The translations under genes and the position numbers were made by a program. From Anaerohalosphaeraceae bacterium (GTDB lineage Bacteria; Planctomycetota; Phycisphaerae; Sedimentisphaerales; Anaerohalosphaeraceae), in the NCBI GenBank assembly GCA_035378985.1, contig DAOSUR010000006.1, positions 62,001 through 126,000 of the forward strand: a stretch of 64,000 bases of DNA, read 5' to 3'. This document shows positions 16,674 through 25,225 of the stretch, piece after piece (positions within the stretch are counted from its first letter, which is position 1; the number at the start of each line of letters is the position of its first letter). A model generated the notes under the pieces. The model saw only the letters and a list, made by a program, of their open reading frames with translations. It made no database searches and was not told the DNA's origin.

Positions 16674-17756
16674 ATGCCGAAAGTGACATTGATTAAAGGG
16701 GATGGAACAGGTCCCGAATTAGCCGAAGCAGCACGACGATGCATCGATGCCCTCGGTGCCCCCATCGAATGGGATATCCAGGAAGCCGGCACGGATATTA
16801 TGACAACGGCCGGTACTCCTTTGCCGGAAGCAACAATCGAATCCCTTCGAAAAAACGGCATCGGCCTGAAAGCACCCATTACCACTCCCGTCGGAACGGG
16901 CTTCCGCTCCGTCAATGTTCACCTTCGCCAGCTTTTTGACCTGTATGCCTGCGTTCGACCCTGCAAATCCTACAAAGGCGTCCGAAGCCGTTATGAAAAC
17001 ATCGACCTGGTCATTATCCGGGAAAATACCGAAGACCTCTACGCCGGCATCGAATTCGAAAAAGGAAAACAGGAAACCCTCGAACTGATTGACTGGCTGA
17101 ACAAGCACAGTAAAAAGAAAATCAGTCCAACCTCCGGTATCAGCATCAAACCCATCTCTGTCGAAGGCACTCAGCGGATTGTGCGGTTTGCTTTTGAATA
17201 TGCCCGAAAAATGAACCGAAAAAAGGTGACCTCCGTCCACAAAGCCAACATTATGAAACACACCGACGGACTGTGGCTGGAAGTCAGCCGGCAGGTCGCC
17301 GCCGAATATCCCGACATCGAATTTGAAGACCGAATTGTGGACAACATGTGCATGCAGCTGGTGCAAAAACCCGAACTGTATGATGTGATTGTCCTGCCGA
17401 ATCTTTACGGAGACATCATCAGCGACCTGTGCGCCGGACTGGTTGGCGGGCTGGGTGTGGCCCCGGGAGCCAATATCGGTGAAAAGGGAGCAATTTTTGA
17501 AGCGACACACGGCAGCGCCCCCAAATACAAAGGACTCAACAAAGTCAATCCCACCGCACTGATTCTCAGCGGAATGCTGATGCTCCGGCATCTGGGATTC
17601 ACAAAAGAAGCCGATAAACTCGAACAAGCCGTCGCGGCCGTCATCGCGGAAGGCAAAGAGGTCACGTACGATCTCAAGCCCGAACGGGATGACCCGACTG
17701 CCGTCGGAACTCGGCAGATGGCCGACGCCATTATTCGAAAAATCCGCAGAGGATAG
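16674..17756 (+). CDS. Isocitrate/isopropylmalate dehydrogenase family protein, probable NAD-dependent isocitrate dehydrogenase
   Basis: A 360-residue cytoplasmic dehydrogenase that oxidatively decarboxylates a 2-hydroxy acid, most likely isocitrate. The family signature is clear: GDGTGPE at the N-terminus, RPCKSYKGVRSRYENIDL near residue 95, RENTEDLYAGIE near residue 117, and the metal/cofactor segment NLYGDIISDLCAGLVGGLG near residue 245 with HGSAPKY near residue 283. The short N-terminus and YAGIEFEKG favour the NAD-type isocitrate enzyme over LeuB; homoisocitrate dehydrogenase cannot be excluded. GGGAG precedes the ATG. Lipid-A gene lpxK follows after 23 bases. Confidence 0.8.
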   Translation: MPKVTLIKGDGTGPELAEAARRCIDALGAPIEWDIQEAGTDIMTTAGTPLPEATIESLRKNGIGLKAPITTPVGTGFRSVNVHLRQLFDLYACVRPCKSYKGVRSRYENIDLVIIRENTEDLYAGIEFEKGKQETLELIDWLNKHSKKKISPTSGISIKPISVEGTQRIVRFAFEYARKMNRKKVTSVHKANIMKHTDGLWLEVSRQVAAEYPDIEFEDRIVDNMCMQLVQKPELYDVIVLPNLYGDIISDLCAGLVGGLGVAPGANIGEKGAIFEATHGSAPKYKGLNKVNPTALILSGMLMLRHLGFTKEADKLEQAVAAVIAEGKEVTYDLKPERDDPTAVGTRQMADAIIRKIRRG

Positions 17757-17779
17757 TCCGTGGATTTGAGGGAACCGGT

Positions 17780-18853
17780 TTGAACGAAACAGCATTTCGT
17801 CAACTTGTTTCCGGCAAAGTTAAGGGAGCAGGACCGGCCCTCCTCCGAACAGCACTCAGAGCGGCCTCTTGCCCTTACGGCTGGGCGGTTTCCGTTCGAA
17901 ACCGGCTGTATGACCGGGGACAGCTGGCATCGTATTCTGTACCCTGCACCGTTGTCAGCATCGGAAATCTCACGACCGGCGGCACCGGAAAAACTCCGCT
18001 GGTGATCTGGCTGGCCAATCAGCTCCTGGCGAAGGGCCGTTCCTGTGTCATTCTCACACGCGGATATCGAACCGCCCCGGATCGCTTTTCCGATGAACCG
18101 GCTCTGCTGGCCAAGGCCTGCGGCGGTGCAGAAGTTCTCGTCAACCCCGACCGAGTCCAGGCGGCTCGAAAGGCCGTCGAAAAATATCATCCGGACATTC
18201 TTCTCCTCGACGACGGCTTCCAGCATCGGCGTCTGAACAGAGACCTTGATATTCTGGCCGTAGACGCCTCCTGTCCGTTTGGGTACGGCAGACTGCTGCC
18301 GGCCGGTCTCCTGCGGGAACCTGTTTCCTCCGTCCGCCGCGCTCACATCGCCGTGATCACACGGTTTGACCTGGCCACGGAAGAACAGATTGCCGACATC
18401 GAACAAACCCTCCGCCGATTTCAGCCGAACCTGGCTATTTTTCACGCCGTCCATAAACAACGGCAGGCCCGCACGTTTCAGGGCCGCTCCATTCCGGTTG
18501 AACAGCTGGCGGGAAAAAAGACTTTTGTCTTCTGCGGCATCGGCAACCCGACCGCATTCCTCCGCAGTCTCGAGTCTCTCGGCATTATCGTATCCGGTCG
18601 GTTCCTCTTCGAAGATCATCACCCCTATACGCCGGATGATATGGATGTAATTCTTCGCCAGGCGCGCAAAAGCAATGCGGACGCAATTCTGACCACCGAA
18701 AAAGACTGGGTCAAAACCGCCCTTCTGGTCGGGCAGGAGGAACTCATTCCTTTTTATTATCTTCCGGTTGAACTGGAATTTCTGACAGACCCGGAACCGA
18801 TTGTTCGTGCCGTTCTCAGACAAATTGAAGCCAAATATCAGGAGCAGAAATGA
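17780..18853 (+). CDS. lpxK: Tetraacyldisaccharide 4'-kinase
   Basis: A 357-residue inner-membrane-associated kinase that phosphorylates the 4' position of the lipid A disaccharide. The N-terminal region includes the usual amphipathic/hydrophobic start. The P-loop is GNLTTGGTGKT at residues 62-72, followed by LTRGYRT and LLLDDGFQHRRLNRDLDILAVD near residue 145. It starts with TTG at 17780, preceded by GAGGGA. It overlaps hldE in an ATGA arrangement. This shows that the organism makes lipid A. Confidence 0.93.
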   Translation: MNETAFRQLVSGKVKGAGPALLRTALRAASCPYGWAVSVRNRLYDRGQLASYSVPCTVVSIGNLTTGGTGKTPLVIWLANQLLAKGRSCVILTRGYRTAPDRFSDEPALLAKACGGAEVLVNPDRVQAARKAVEKYHPDILLLDDGFQHRRLNRDLDILAVDASCPFGYGRLLPAGLLREPVSSVRRAHIAVITRFDLATEEQIADIEQTLRRFQPNLAIFHAVHKQRQARTFQGRSIPVEQLAGKKTFVFCGIGNPTAFLRSLESLGIIVSGRFLFEDHHPYTPDDMDVILRQARKSNADAILTTEKDWVKTALLVGQEELIPFYYLPVELEFLTDPEPIVRAVLRQIEAKYQEQK

Positions 18854-20370
18854 GTGTTGCACATTTGCTGAAAACCGTAACCCATCTGGGCTCTCCGACA
18901 GTGCTGCTGGCCGGCGACTTTATGCTCGACAGTTATATCTACGGCGATGCTCTTCGCATCAGTCCCGAAGCCCCTGTGCAGGTTCTGAAAGTGGTGGACC
19001 GGCAGTACTGTCCGGGCGGGGCCGCCTCCGTCGCCGCCGACATTACGACCCTCGAAGCCCGCTGCCTGTGCATTGGAACGGTGGGAGACGACAACGAAGG
19101 ACGCCGGCTTCTCGAACTGCTCAGCGGACTGAAAGCCGACTGCTCCGGCCTGCTGACCGTCCGCGACCGGCCTACCATCAGCAAACAGCGCATCATCGGG
19201 CTGGCGCAGCATCGCCACCGCCAGCAGCTGCTCCGCATCGATGATGAATGCACGAATCCGTACACGGCAAGCCAGTATGAACAGCTTTTCGAGTTGTTTC
19301 AAAGCCGTCTGAACCAGTGTGATGTCGTCTGCCTCCAGGACTATAACAAAGGGCTGCTGGTCCCGGACTTTTGCCGTCGGCTGATTGAAGCCGCCCGGAA
19401 AGCGGGGAAAAAAGTTCTCGTTGACCCTCCGCTTCAGTCCGACTATTCCAAATTCACCGGTGCCACGGTCATTACGCCCAACCGCAAGGAAACGGCCGCC
19501 GCCGTGGGCTTTCCCATCGAAACCATCGAGGATGCCGCCCGGGCCGCCGCCCTGCTTCACAAACAGCTTCAGCTCGAAGCCGTTGTCATTACTCTCGATA
19601 AAGAAGGGGCCTACCTGCGCACCGATGACATCGACCAGCATATCCCCACTGTGCCGCGCGTTGTCTATGATGTCACCGGCGCCGGCGATATGATGCTGGC
19701 CGTTTTAGCCGTCACCCTCGCCGCCGGCTGCGACTGGATAACCGCCCTGCAAATCGCCAACATCGCCGCCGGACTCGAAGTGGAAAAATTCGGCGTGGCC
19801 ACCGTTTCCATCGACGAAATCGTCAACGAAATCATTTCCCGCTCCAAAGGCAAAACCGGAAAAATCCGCGATGACTGGTCTGTCCTGCTCAAAGAACTCC
19901 AGCTGCGCCGCCGCCAGAAGGAAACCATCGTCTTTACCAACGGCTGCTTCGATGTGCTCCATCGCGGCCATATCGAGTACCTGAATTTCTGCAGACAGCA
20001 GGGAGATGTCGTTGTGGTGGGCCTGAACTCCGACGCCTCCGTGCGTGCCCTCAAAGGTCCGGACCGGCCCATCAATAACCAGCATGACCGAGCCGCGGTT
20101 CTGGCTGCCCTTGAATCGGTCGATTATGTCGTCTTTTTCGACGACCTCGACCCTCTGCGGCTCATTCAGCAAATCCGTCCCGATGTCCTGGTCAAGGGCG
20201 CCGACTGGGCCCAAAAAGGCGTCGTCGGACGCGAATTCGTCGAATCCTACGGAGGAGTCGTAAAACTGGCGCCTCTGGTTGAAGGCAAAAGCTCCACAAA
20301 CATCATCCAGCAAATCCGCAGCGGACAATCCGGCAGCCGGCAGGAGGCAAACCCTCATGATGCAGAATAA
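18850..20370 (+). CDS. hldE: Bifunctional heptose 7-phosphate kinase / heptose 1-phosphate adenylyltransferase
   Basis: A 506-residue cytoplasmic bifunctional enzyme of ADP-heptose synthesis. The N-terminal PfkB-type kinase spans about residues 1-325, with GGAASVAAD near residue 56 and the catalytic DVTGAGD near residue 276. The nucleotidyltransferase spans about 355-490, with FTNGCFDVLHRGHIEYL near residue 361. Length and domain order match the fused E. coli-type enzyme. It sits between lpxK (4-base overlap) and gmhB (14-base overlap). Confidence 0.95.
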   Translation: MSVAHLLKTVTHLGSPTVLLAGDFMLDSYIYGDALRISPEAPVQVLKVVDRQYCPGGAASVAADITTLEARCLCIGTVGDDNEGRRLLELLSGLKADCSGLLTVRDRPTISKQRIIGLAQHRHRQQLLRIDDECTNPYTASQYEQLFELFQSRLNQCDVVCLQDYNKGLLVPDFCRRLIEAARKAGKKVLVDPPLQSDYSKFTGATVITPNRKETAAAVGFPIETIEDAARAAALLHKQLQLEAVVITLDKEGAYLRTDDIDQHIPTVPRVVYDVTGAGDMMLAVLAVTLAAGCDWITALQIANIAAGLEVEKFGVATVSIDEIVNEIISRSKGKTGKIRDDWSVLLKELQLRRRQKETIVFTNGCFDVLHRGHIEYLNFCRQQGDVVVVGLNSDASVRALKGPDRPINNQHDRAAVLAALESVDYVVFFDDLDPLRLIQQIRPDVLVKGADWAQKGVVGREFVESYGGVVKLAPLVEGKSSTNIIQQIRSGQSGSRQEANPHDAE

Positions 20371-21460
20371 AGCGGTCTTTCTCGACCGAGACAAGACTTT
20401 AATCGAGGACCCCGGCTATATCAACCATCCCAGCCAGGTGCGTCTGCTTCCCGGCGTCGCGCAGGCCCTAATCCAGCTGAAAAAAATGGGGTATCTGTTG
20501 GTTGTCGTCTCCAATCAGTCCGGCGTCGCCCGCGGTCTGGTCACGGAAGAAGCCCTCCAGCAGATTCACCATCAGCTCAAAAAACTCCTGGCCGATGAAG
20601 GGGCCTATCTGGATGCCATTTACTACTGCCCCTTTCATCCGGAAGGGGTCATCCCAAAGTACCGATGCGAAAGCGACCTGCGCAAACCCAATCCCGGCAT
20701 GCTCCTGAAGGCCGCCCAGGATTTATCGATTGACCTGTCGCGTTCGTGGATGATTGGGGACTCCTTTCGGGATATCGAAGCGGGCATCCGCGCCGGCTGC
20801 AAAACCATCTTAATCGAATCGCCCGTTCGCCGCCTCCAGCCGGGTCCTTCCGACCCCGTCCCGGACCGAAAGGTCGCCAGTCTGCGGGAGGCCGCCAATC
20901 TGATTCGAATGCTCGAACAGCCCTCCAAGACGTCCGCTGCACCGACCGTCCAAACGTCCCCGCAGCCCGACCCGACAACGCTCTATACACCGCCGATGCC
21001 GAAAACGGAAAAGACCGTCCCAGCCCCTGAACCGCAGCCGGTCTCTGAACCGCCGCGTGTTCAGCCCCAGCCGCCCCAGGCCGCTTCCGAAGAAATCTCT
21101 TCCGCAGAAGTCGGAGCACAACAGACACTTCCGGATGAACCGAATGAAGAAACGAGTTCACTTCCTGAACAGCCGTCTTCAGAAGACATTCTGCCTCATT
21201 CTGCTCATTCGGACATTCGTTCTGTCCTTCAGGAAATCCTTCGTCTGGTTCGGCTCCAGCATCGCGAACGGATGTATGAAGATTTCTCCTTCCCGCAGAT
21301 GCTGGCGATGATAACCGGCGTTTTGTCTGTTTTTTGTCTGGTTTTGAGCATCTGGCTCTGGTTTGATTCCGCCAAGTCCGCCCTTCCTGCCCAAATGACC
21401 CTCGGATATGCCGTCGCCCTGCTGCTGCTGACTGTGGTCCTGCTGCTGATTCGCAAATAA
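20357..21460 (+). CDS. gmhB: Heptose 1,7-bisphosphate 7-phosphatase with Pro-rich linker and membrane hairpin
   Basis: Residues 1-190 are a HAD-superfamily phosphatase that removes the 7-phosphate in ADP-heptose synthesis. FLDRDKTL carries the catalytic D10 and D12, and CPFHPEG plus C104 partly keep the zinc-site pattern. The family enzyme is normally about 190 residues. This protein has 367: residues about 190-280 form a Pro/Glu/Ser-rich linker and about 313-336 and 346-365 are two hydrophobic helices. There is no stop codon at the expected end. AGGAGG precedes the ATG at 20357; a second ATG follows immediately. The gene overlaps hldE by 14 bases. Confidence 0.88.
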   Translation: MMQNKAVFLDRDKTLIEDPGYINHPSQVRLLPGVAQALIQLKKMGYLLVVVSNQSGVARGLVTEEALQQIHHQLKKLLADEGAYLDAIYYCPFHPEGVIPKYRCESDLRKPNPGMLLKAAQDLSIDLSRSWMIGDSFRDIEAGIRAGCKTILIESPVRRLQPGPSDPVPDRKVASLREAANLIRMLEQPSKTSAAPTVQTSPQPDPTTLYTPPMPKTEKTVPAPEPQPVSEPPRVQPQPPQAASEEISSAEVGAQQTLPDEPNEETSSLPEQPSSEDILPHSAHSDIRSVLQEILRLVRLQHRERMYEDFSFPQMLAMITGVLSVFCLVLSIWLWFDSAKSALPAQMTLGYAVALLLLTVVLLLIRK

Positions 21461-21488
21461 AAACAAACCCCCGTGAAAAGGTGTTTGA

Positions 21489-22520
21489 ATGGCCGAAGAA
21501 AAAATCCTCATCTGGCTTCCTTCTCCGTTAGGTGATGCCGTCATGGCAACTCCCGCCCTTCGCGCCTTTCGCACCGGCTTTTCCTCAGCCCACATCACCT
21601 TTTTGGGCTCTGCTTCAGTCCGGCAGGTCTTGAGCCCCTCTCCGTTCTGCAACGACTGGCTCGACCTTCAGCCGTCATTCCTGAAAAATATCCGTTCTAT
21701 CCGGCAGGGACGCTTTCAGACCTGCATCCTGCTGAAAAACTCCTTCAGCTCGGCTTTGACAGCGGCCCTTGCGGGCATTCCCACCCGCATCGGCTACGCC
21801 CGCGATGGACGCACCGGACTTTTGACCCGCCCGGTTCGGCCGCTGAAAGACTCGAACGGGCGTTTTGTCCCGATGCCGGCCATCGACTATTACCTGAACA
21901 TCGCCCGCTTTCTCGGCATCGAGGCATCCGACCGCACGATGGAGCTTTCTCTGGACGACGGCGCCGAAGAGCAGCTCAGCCGGAATCTGCCTGCCTTCTT
22001 TTCCCACAAAGGCCCCAAAGTCATTTTGGTTCCCGGCGGGGCGTTCGGGCCGAGCAAGTGCTGGCCGCCGGAGAGGTTTGCCCGGACCGCCGATGCCCTG
22101 AAGGAACAGTACGGGGCTTTGGTCATCGTCTCCATCGCTCCCACCCCCGCCGAACAGCAGATTGCTCAAACCATCCGCCGGCTGGCCTGTCATCCGATTC
22201 TCTGCACTGCCGACATTCCGCTGAATCTTTCGGACCTGAAGACCCTGATTGCCCGGGCGGATTTGGTGATTACAAACGACACCGGCCCGCGCCATATCGC
22301 CGTTGCCTTTAAACGCAAAGTCATCACCCTGTTCGGCCCTAACAATCCCCAATGGACGCAAACGGGCTGGTCCGAAGAAATCCAAATCATCGGCACAGGC
22401 CCCTGCGTGCCCTGCGACAAACCCGTCTGCCGGCAGAAACAGCACTACTGTATGGAATCCATCACCGTCGAACAGGTATTAGAGGCCGTCCGGCGGCTCT
22501 GGAAGGAACCCTGCCGATGA
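21489..22520 (+). CDS. ADP-heptose:LPS heptosyltransferase (GT9, WaaF-like)
   Basis: A 343-residue GT9 glycosyltransferase that adds heptose to the inner LPS core from ADP-heptose at the cytoplasmic face. The GT9 pattern is visible: WLPSPLGDAVMATPALRAF at the N-terminus, VPGGAFGPSKCWPPERFA near residue 180, and TNDTGPRHIAVAF near residue 260, with a C-terminal Cys-containing segment as in WaaF. It lies next to hldE and gmhB, which make its donor, and overlaps the kinase-like gene by four bases. Confidence 0.9.
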   Translation: MAEEKILIWLPSPLGDAVMATPALRAFRTGFSSAHITFLGSASVRQVLSPSPFCNDWLDLQPSFLKNIRSIRQGRFQTCILLKNSFSSALTAALAGIPTRIGYARDGRTGLLTRPVRPLKDSNGRFVPMPAIDYYLNIARFLGIEASDRTMELSLDDGAEEQLSRNLPAFFSHKGPKVILVPGGAFGPSKCWPPERFARTADALKEQYGALVIVSIAPTPAEQQIAQTIRRLACHPILCTADIPLNLSDLKTLIARADLVITNDTGPRHIAVAFKRKVITLFGPNNPQWTQTGWSEEIQIIGTGPCVPCDKPVCRQKQHYCMESITVEQVLEAVRRLWKEPCR

Positions 22521-23365
22521 ACCAGCCGACCCTCACAGAGTTTGCGGAAAACGTCTGGGCCGCTCCCGACTGGCACGAAACCCTTCGTCAGCTCGGCCTG
22601 ACAACCTTCGAAGCCGTTTTTTCCTTCCGGGCCGGGCAATCGCTGACCAAACCCAATCTGTCCGCCTTTCGCAGTCGGGACCGCATTCTCGTGCCCGGAC
22701 GCAAGGCCCTTTATCTGAAGCGATACAGCCAGCCGCCGCTTCTACATCAAATCGCCGGCTGGCTTCAATGGGGCCGACGTGTCTCCTGCGCCGACCTTGA
22801 CCGCATTCCCGCGGCCCCCTTGGCACAAATCGGCATCCAGACTCCCAAAATTGTTGCCTGCGGAACCCGCTGGGGCCGGCTGTTTGAGAAGCAAAGTTTC
22901 ATTATCACGGAGGAAATCTCCGGCTCGTCTTTGGAAAAACGCCTTCCGGACTGCCTGACCGATTCCAATCCTCTGCACAATCCCGCCCCGCGCCGGCAGT
23001 TTTTGAACCGGCTGGCGGACTGGGTCGCCGCTTTTCACGGCAGCGGTTTCCGTCACCGTGACCTGTACCTGTCGCATATCTTCCTGACGGAGGATGACCG
23101 GCTGGTTCTCATCGACCTGCATCGAACCTTTCGTCCTCGCCTCTTCCGGCAGCGCTGGCGTCTGAAAGACCTCACCCAGCTGTATTATTCTGCACCGGGA
23201 CAATGGATTAGCCGCACCGACCGGCTCCGCTTTTATCTCCGTTATGTCGGCCGCAGCAAATTAACCGCCGCCGACCGCCGTCTGATTCGAAAAATCAAAC
23301 GAAAGGCCTGGCGCATCGCCGACCGCGATATCCGCCGAGGCCGACCTGTTCCCTTTGCCCAGTAA
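22517..23365 (+). CDS. LPS core kinase, WaaP/InaA-like
   Basis: A 282-residue predicted kinase that probably phosphorylates heptose or Kdo in the LPS core. The protein-kinase-like core is recognisable: a catalytic-loop-like FRHRDLYLSHIF near residue 176 and a metal-binding-like LVLIDLHRTFRPRL near residue 196. The start at 22517 overlaps the heptosyltransferase stop as ATGA; a longer frame from 22352 is not needed. The neighbouring LPS genes support the assignment, but the exact acceptor is unknown. Confidence 0.82.
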   Translation: MNQPTLTEFAENVWAAPDWHETLRQLGLTTFEAVFSFRAGQSLTKPNLSAFRSRDRILVPGRKALYLKRYSQPPLLHQIAGWLQWGRRVSCADLDRIPAAPLAQIGIQTPKIVACGTRWGRLFEKQSFIITEEISGSSLEKRLPDCLTDSNPLHNPAPRRQFLNRLADWVAAFHGSGFRHRDLYLSHIFLTEDDRLVLIDLHRTFRPRLFRQRWRLKDLTQLYYSAPGQWISRTDRLRFYLRYVGRSKLTAADRRLIRKIKRKAWRIADRDIRRGRPVPFAQ

Positions 23366-23369
23366 AACT

Positions 23370-24566
23370 ATGGAAACCCAACCTATCCGCATCACAATCC
23401 TGGCTGAACAGGCCGACCCCGCACGCGGCGGCGCCGAACGCAGCGTCCGCGAGCTGACGGAAGAACTGAACCGACAGGGCATTGAAACCACCCTGCTGAC
23501 CGCCGCCGGAGTCCCCGACGGCAATTCTCTCCATTCCCTTTTTCCAGACGGCAACGCCAAACGAATCCCTCTGTCCCGCATCGAAGCCGCTCTTCAGGAG
23601 TACCTCAAAACCCATCCGTGCAGTCTGCTCCACAGCACCCTGCCCGTTCGCGGGGCCGATGTGTATCAGCCGCGCGGCGGCAGCTGGAAACAGGCCGTCC
23701 TCCAGCATGCTCAAAGTTATCCGGACCCCATCCGCCGCTTTCTGAAAAAACGCCTTCATTTTCTCAACCGCCGCCGCACCCGGTACCTCCTTGCCGAACA
23801 GCGTCTTTTGACAACCGATGAAACGGTTGTCGCGGCCGCCCTGTCCGAGAGCGTCAAAACACACTTCATCCGCCATTACAATCTTCCGCCGCAGCGGATT
23901 GCCGTCATTCCCAATGGCATCCGCCTTCCCGAAGCCCCCGCACCCGAAACCGTCGCGGACTTCCGCCGCCGAATGCTGGCTTCGGCGGGTCTGCATCCGT
24001 CCGCCGACGCTGTTCTTTTCCTTTTTGCCGCCAACAACTTCCGGCTCAAGGGGCTCTATGATTTCATCGTCCCCTTTGCCGACGCCGTTCGAAAAAGTCC
24101 CGTCCCGCTTCTGCTGGTCATCGCCGGCAGAGACAATCCCCGCAAGGCCCGCAATCTCGCATGGCTGGCCGGCATCGAGAAAAACCTGATTTTCACCGGC
24201 CCGCTGCCGAACCTTTCCGCATCGCTGGCCGCCGCCGACTCCGCCGTCCTGCCGACCTGGTACGACCCCAGCTCCCGCTTTATTCTCGAAGCCCTCGCGA
24301 TGGGAAAATCCGTCCTCACGACCGCCCTCAACGGCGCATCGGACTTTATCCAATCCGGTCGTCACGGCATCCTCGTTGAACACCCCCGCAGCCGCCGGCA
24401 AATCACCGACGGTCTCCTGCAGCTGGCCGATGCAAAGGTCCGTGCCGCCTTTGCCCAGGCCGTCCTTCAGGACAACCTTCGAGAGCAGGTCTCCATCCGC
24501 CGACACGTCCGGCAGCTGATTTCTCTTTACAAACAGATTCTCTCCCGCAAAAATACGTCCCTATGA
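23370..24566 (+). CDS. Glycosyltransferase family 4 protein
   Basis: A 398-residue GT-B glycosyltransferase, probably acting in LPS core assembly. The N-terminal glycine-rich region PARGGAERSVREL and the C-terminal donor-site region, with LPTWYDPSSRFILEALAMGKSVLTT near residue 305, are typical of GT4. The ATG at 23370 lies five bases after the previous stop; a frame starting at 23355 would be a longer alternative. It overlaps plsY by four bases. The sugar donor is not evident. Confidence 0.85.
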   Translation: METQPIRITILAEQADPARGGAERSVRELTEELNRQGIETTLLTAAGVPDGNSLHSLFPDGNAKRIPLSRIEAALQEYLKTHPCSLLHSTLPVRGADVYQPRGGSWKQAVLQHAQSYPDPIRRFLKKRLHFLNRRRTRYLLAEQRLLTTDETVVAAALSESVKTHFIRHYNLPPQRIAVIPNGIRLPEAPAPETVADFRRRMLASAGLHPSADAVLFLFAANNFRLKGLYDFIVPFADAVRKSPVPLLLVIAGRDNPRKARNLAWLAGIEKNLIFTGPLPNLSASLAAADSAVLPTWYDPSSRFILEALAMGKSVLTTALNGASDFIQSGRHGILVEHPRSRRQITDGLLQLADAKVRAAFAQAVLQDNLREQVSIRRHVRQLISLYKQILSRKNTSL

Positions 24567-25225
24567 AATGGCTGACGCTGATTGCCGCTGCGTATCTGCT
24601 CGGTTCGATTCCCTTTGGGCTGCTGATTGCCCGGCTTCACGGAATCGACCTTCGGCGTGTCGGCTCCGGAAACATCGGGGCCACCAACGTCGTGCGCGCC
24701 TTGGGCCGCAAATGGGGAATCGTCTGCTTTCTCCTGGATGTATCCAAAGGGCTTCTGCCGATGCTCATTCCGCCCCTGACGGGTCTGACCGGACCGTCTC
24801 CGTCTGATCGGGAGCTTCTCGGCTGGCTGGCCGTCGGCACCGCCGCCATCCTCGGCCACATCTTCCCGGTGTATCTGGGTTTCAAAGGGGGCAAAGGCGT
24901 CGCCACCAGTCTGGGGGTGGTTCTGGGACTGTGGCCTTATTTTACAGTCTGCGGTCTGGCGGCCCTGCTTGTCTGGCTGGCCGCCGCCGTCCTTTGGCGG
25001 TATGTATCGCTGGCGTCTATCCTTGCCGCGGCAGCGTATCCGCTGATTCTGCTGACCGCGGTATGCCTGCTGCCCGGCTGGACCTTTGCCAATCTTTGGC
25101 CGCTTTTTTTGGTTGCCGTCCCGGTACCCGCTCTGGTGATTTGGCGTCATCGGGCCAACATCCAGCGGATTCGTGCAGGCACCGAAAGCCGCATCGGCCA
25201 AAAGAAGCATCAGCCGGCTGCATAA
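24563..25225 (+). CDS. plsY: Acyl-phosphate glycerol-3-phosphate acyltransferase
   Basis: A 220-residue integral membrane enzyme that makes lysophosphatidic acid from acyl phosphate and glycerol 3-phosphate. PlsY motifs are present: GSGNIGATNVVRALG near residue 34, GFKGGKGVATS near residue 109, and a third conserved patch toward the C-terminus. Five or so transmembrane helices are predicted. It is somewhat longer than the usual 200 residues because of a basic C-terminal tail. It overlaps the convergent aminotransferase gene by 16 bases. No plsX is visible. Confidence 0.93.
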   Translation: MKWLTLIAAAYLLGSIPFGLLIARLHGIDLRRVGSGNIGATNVVRALGRKWGIVCFLLDVSKGLLPMLIPPLTGLTGPSPSDRELLGWLAVGTAAILGHIFPVYLGFKGGKGVATSLGVVLGLWPYFTVCGLAALLVWLAAAVLWRYVSLASILAAAAYPLILLTAVCLLPGWTFANLWPLFLVAVPVPALVIWRHRANIQRIRAGTESRIGQKKHQPAA

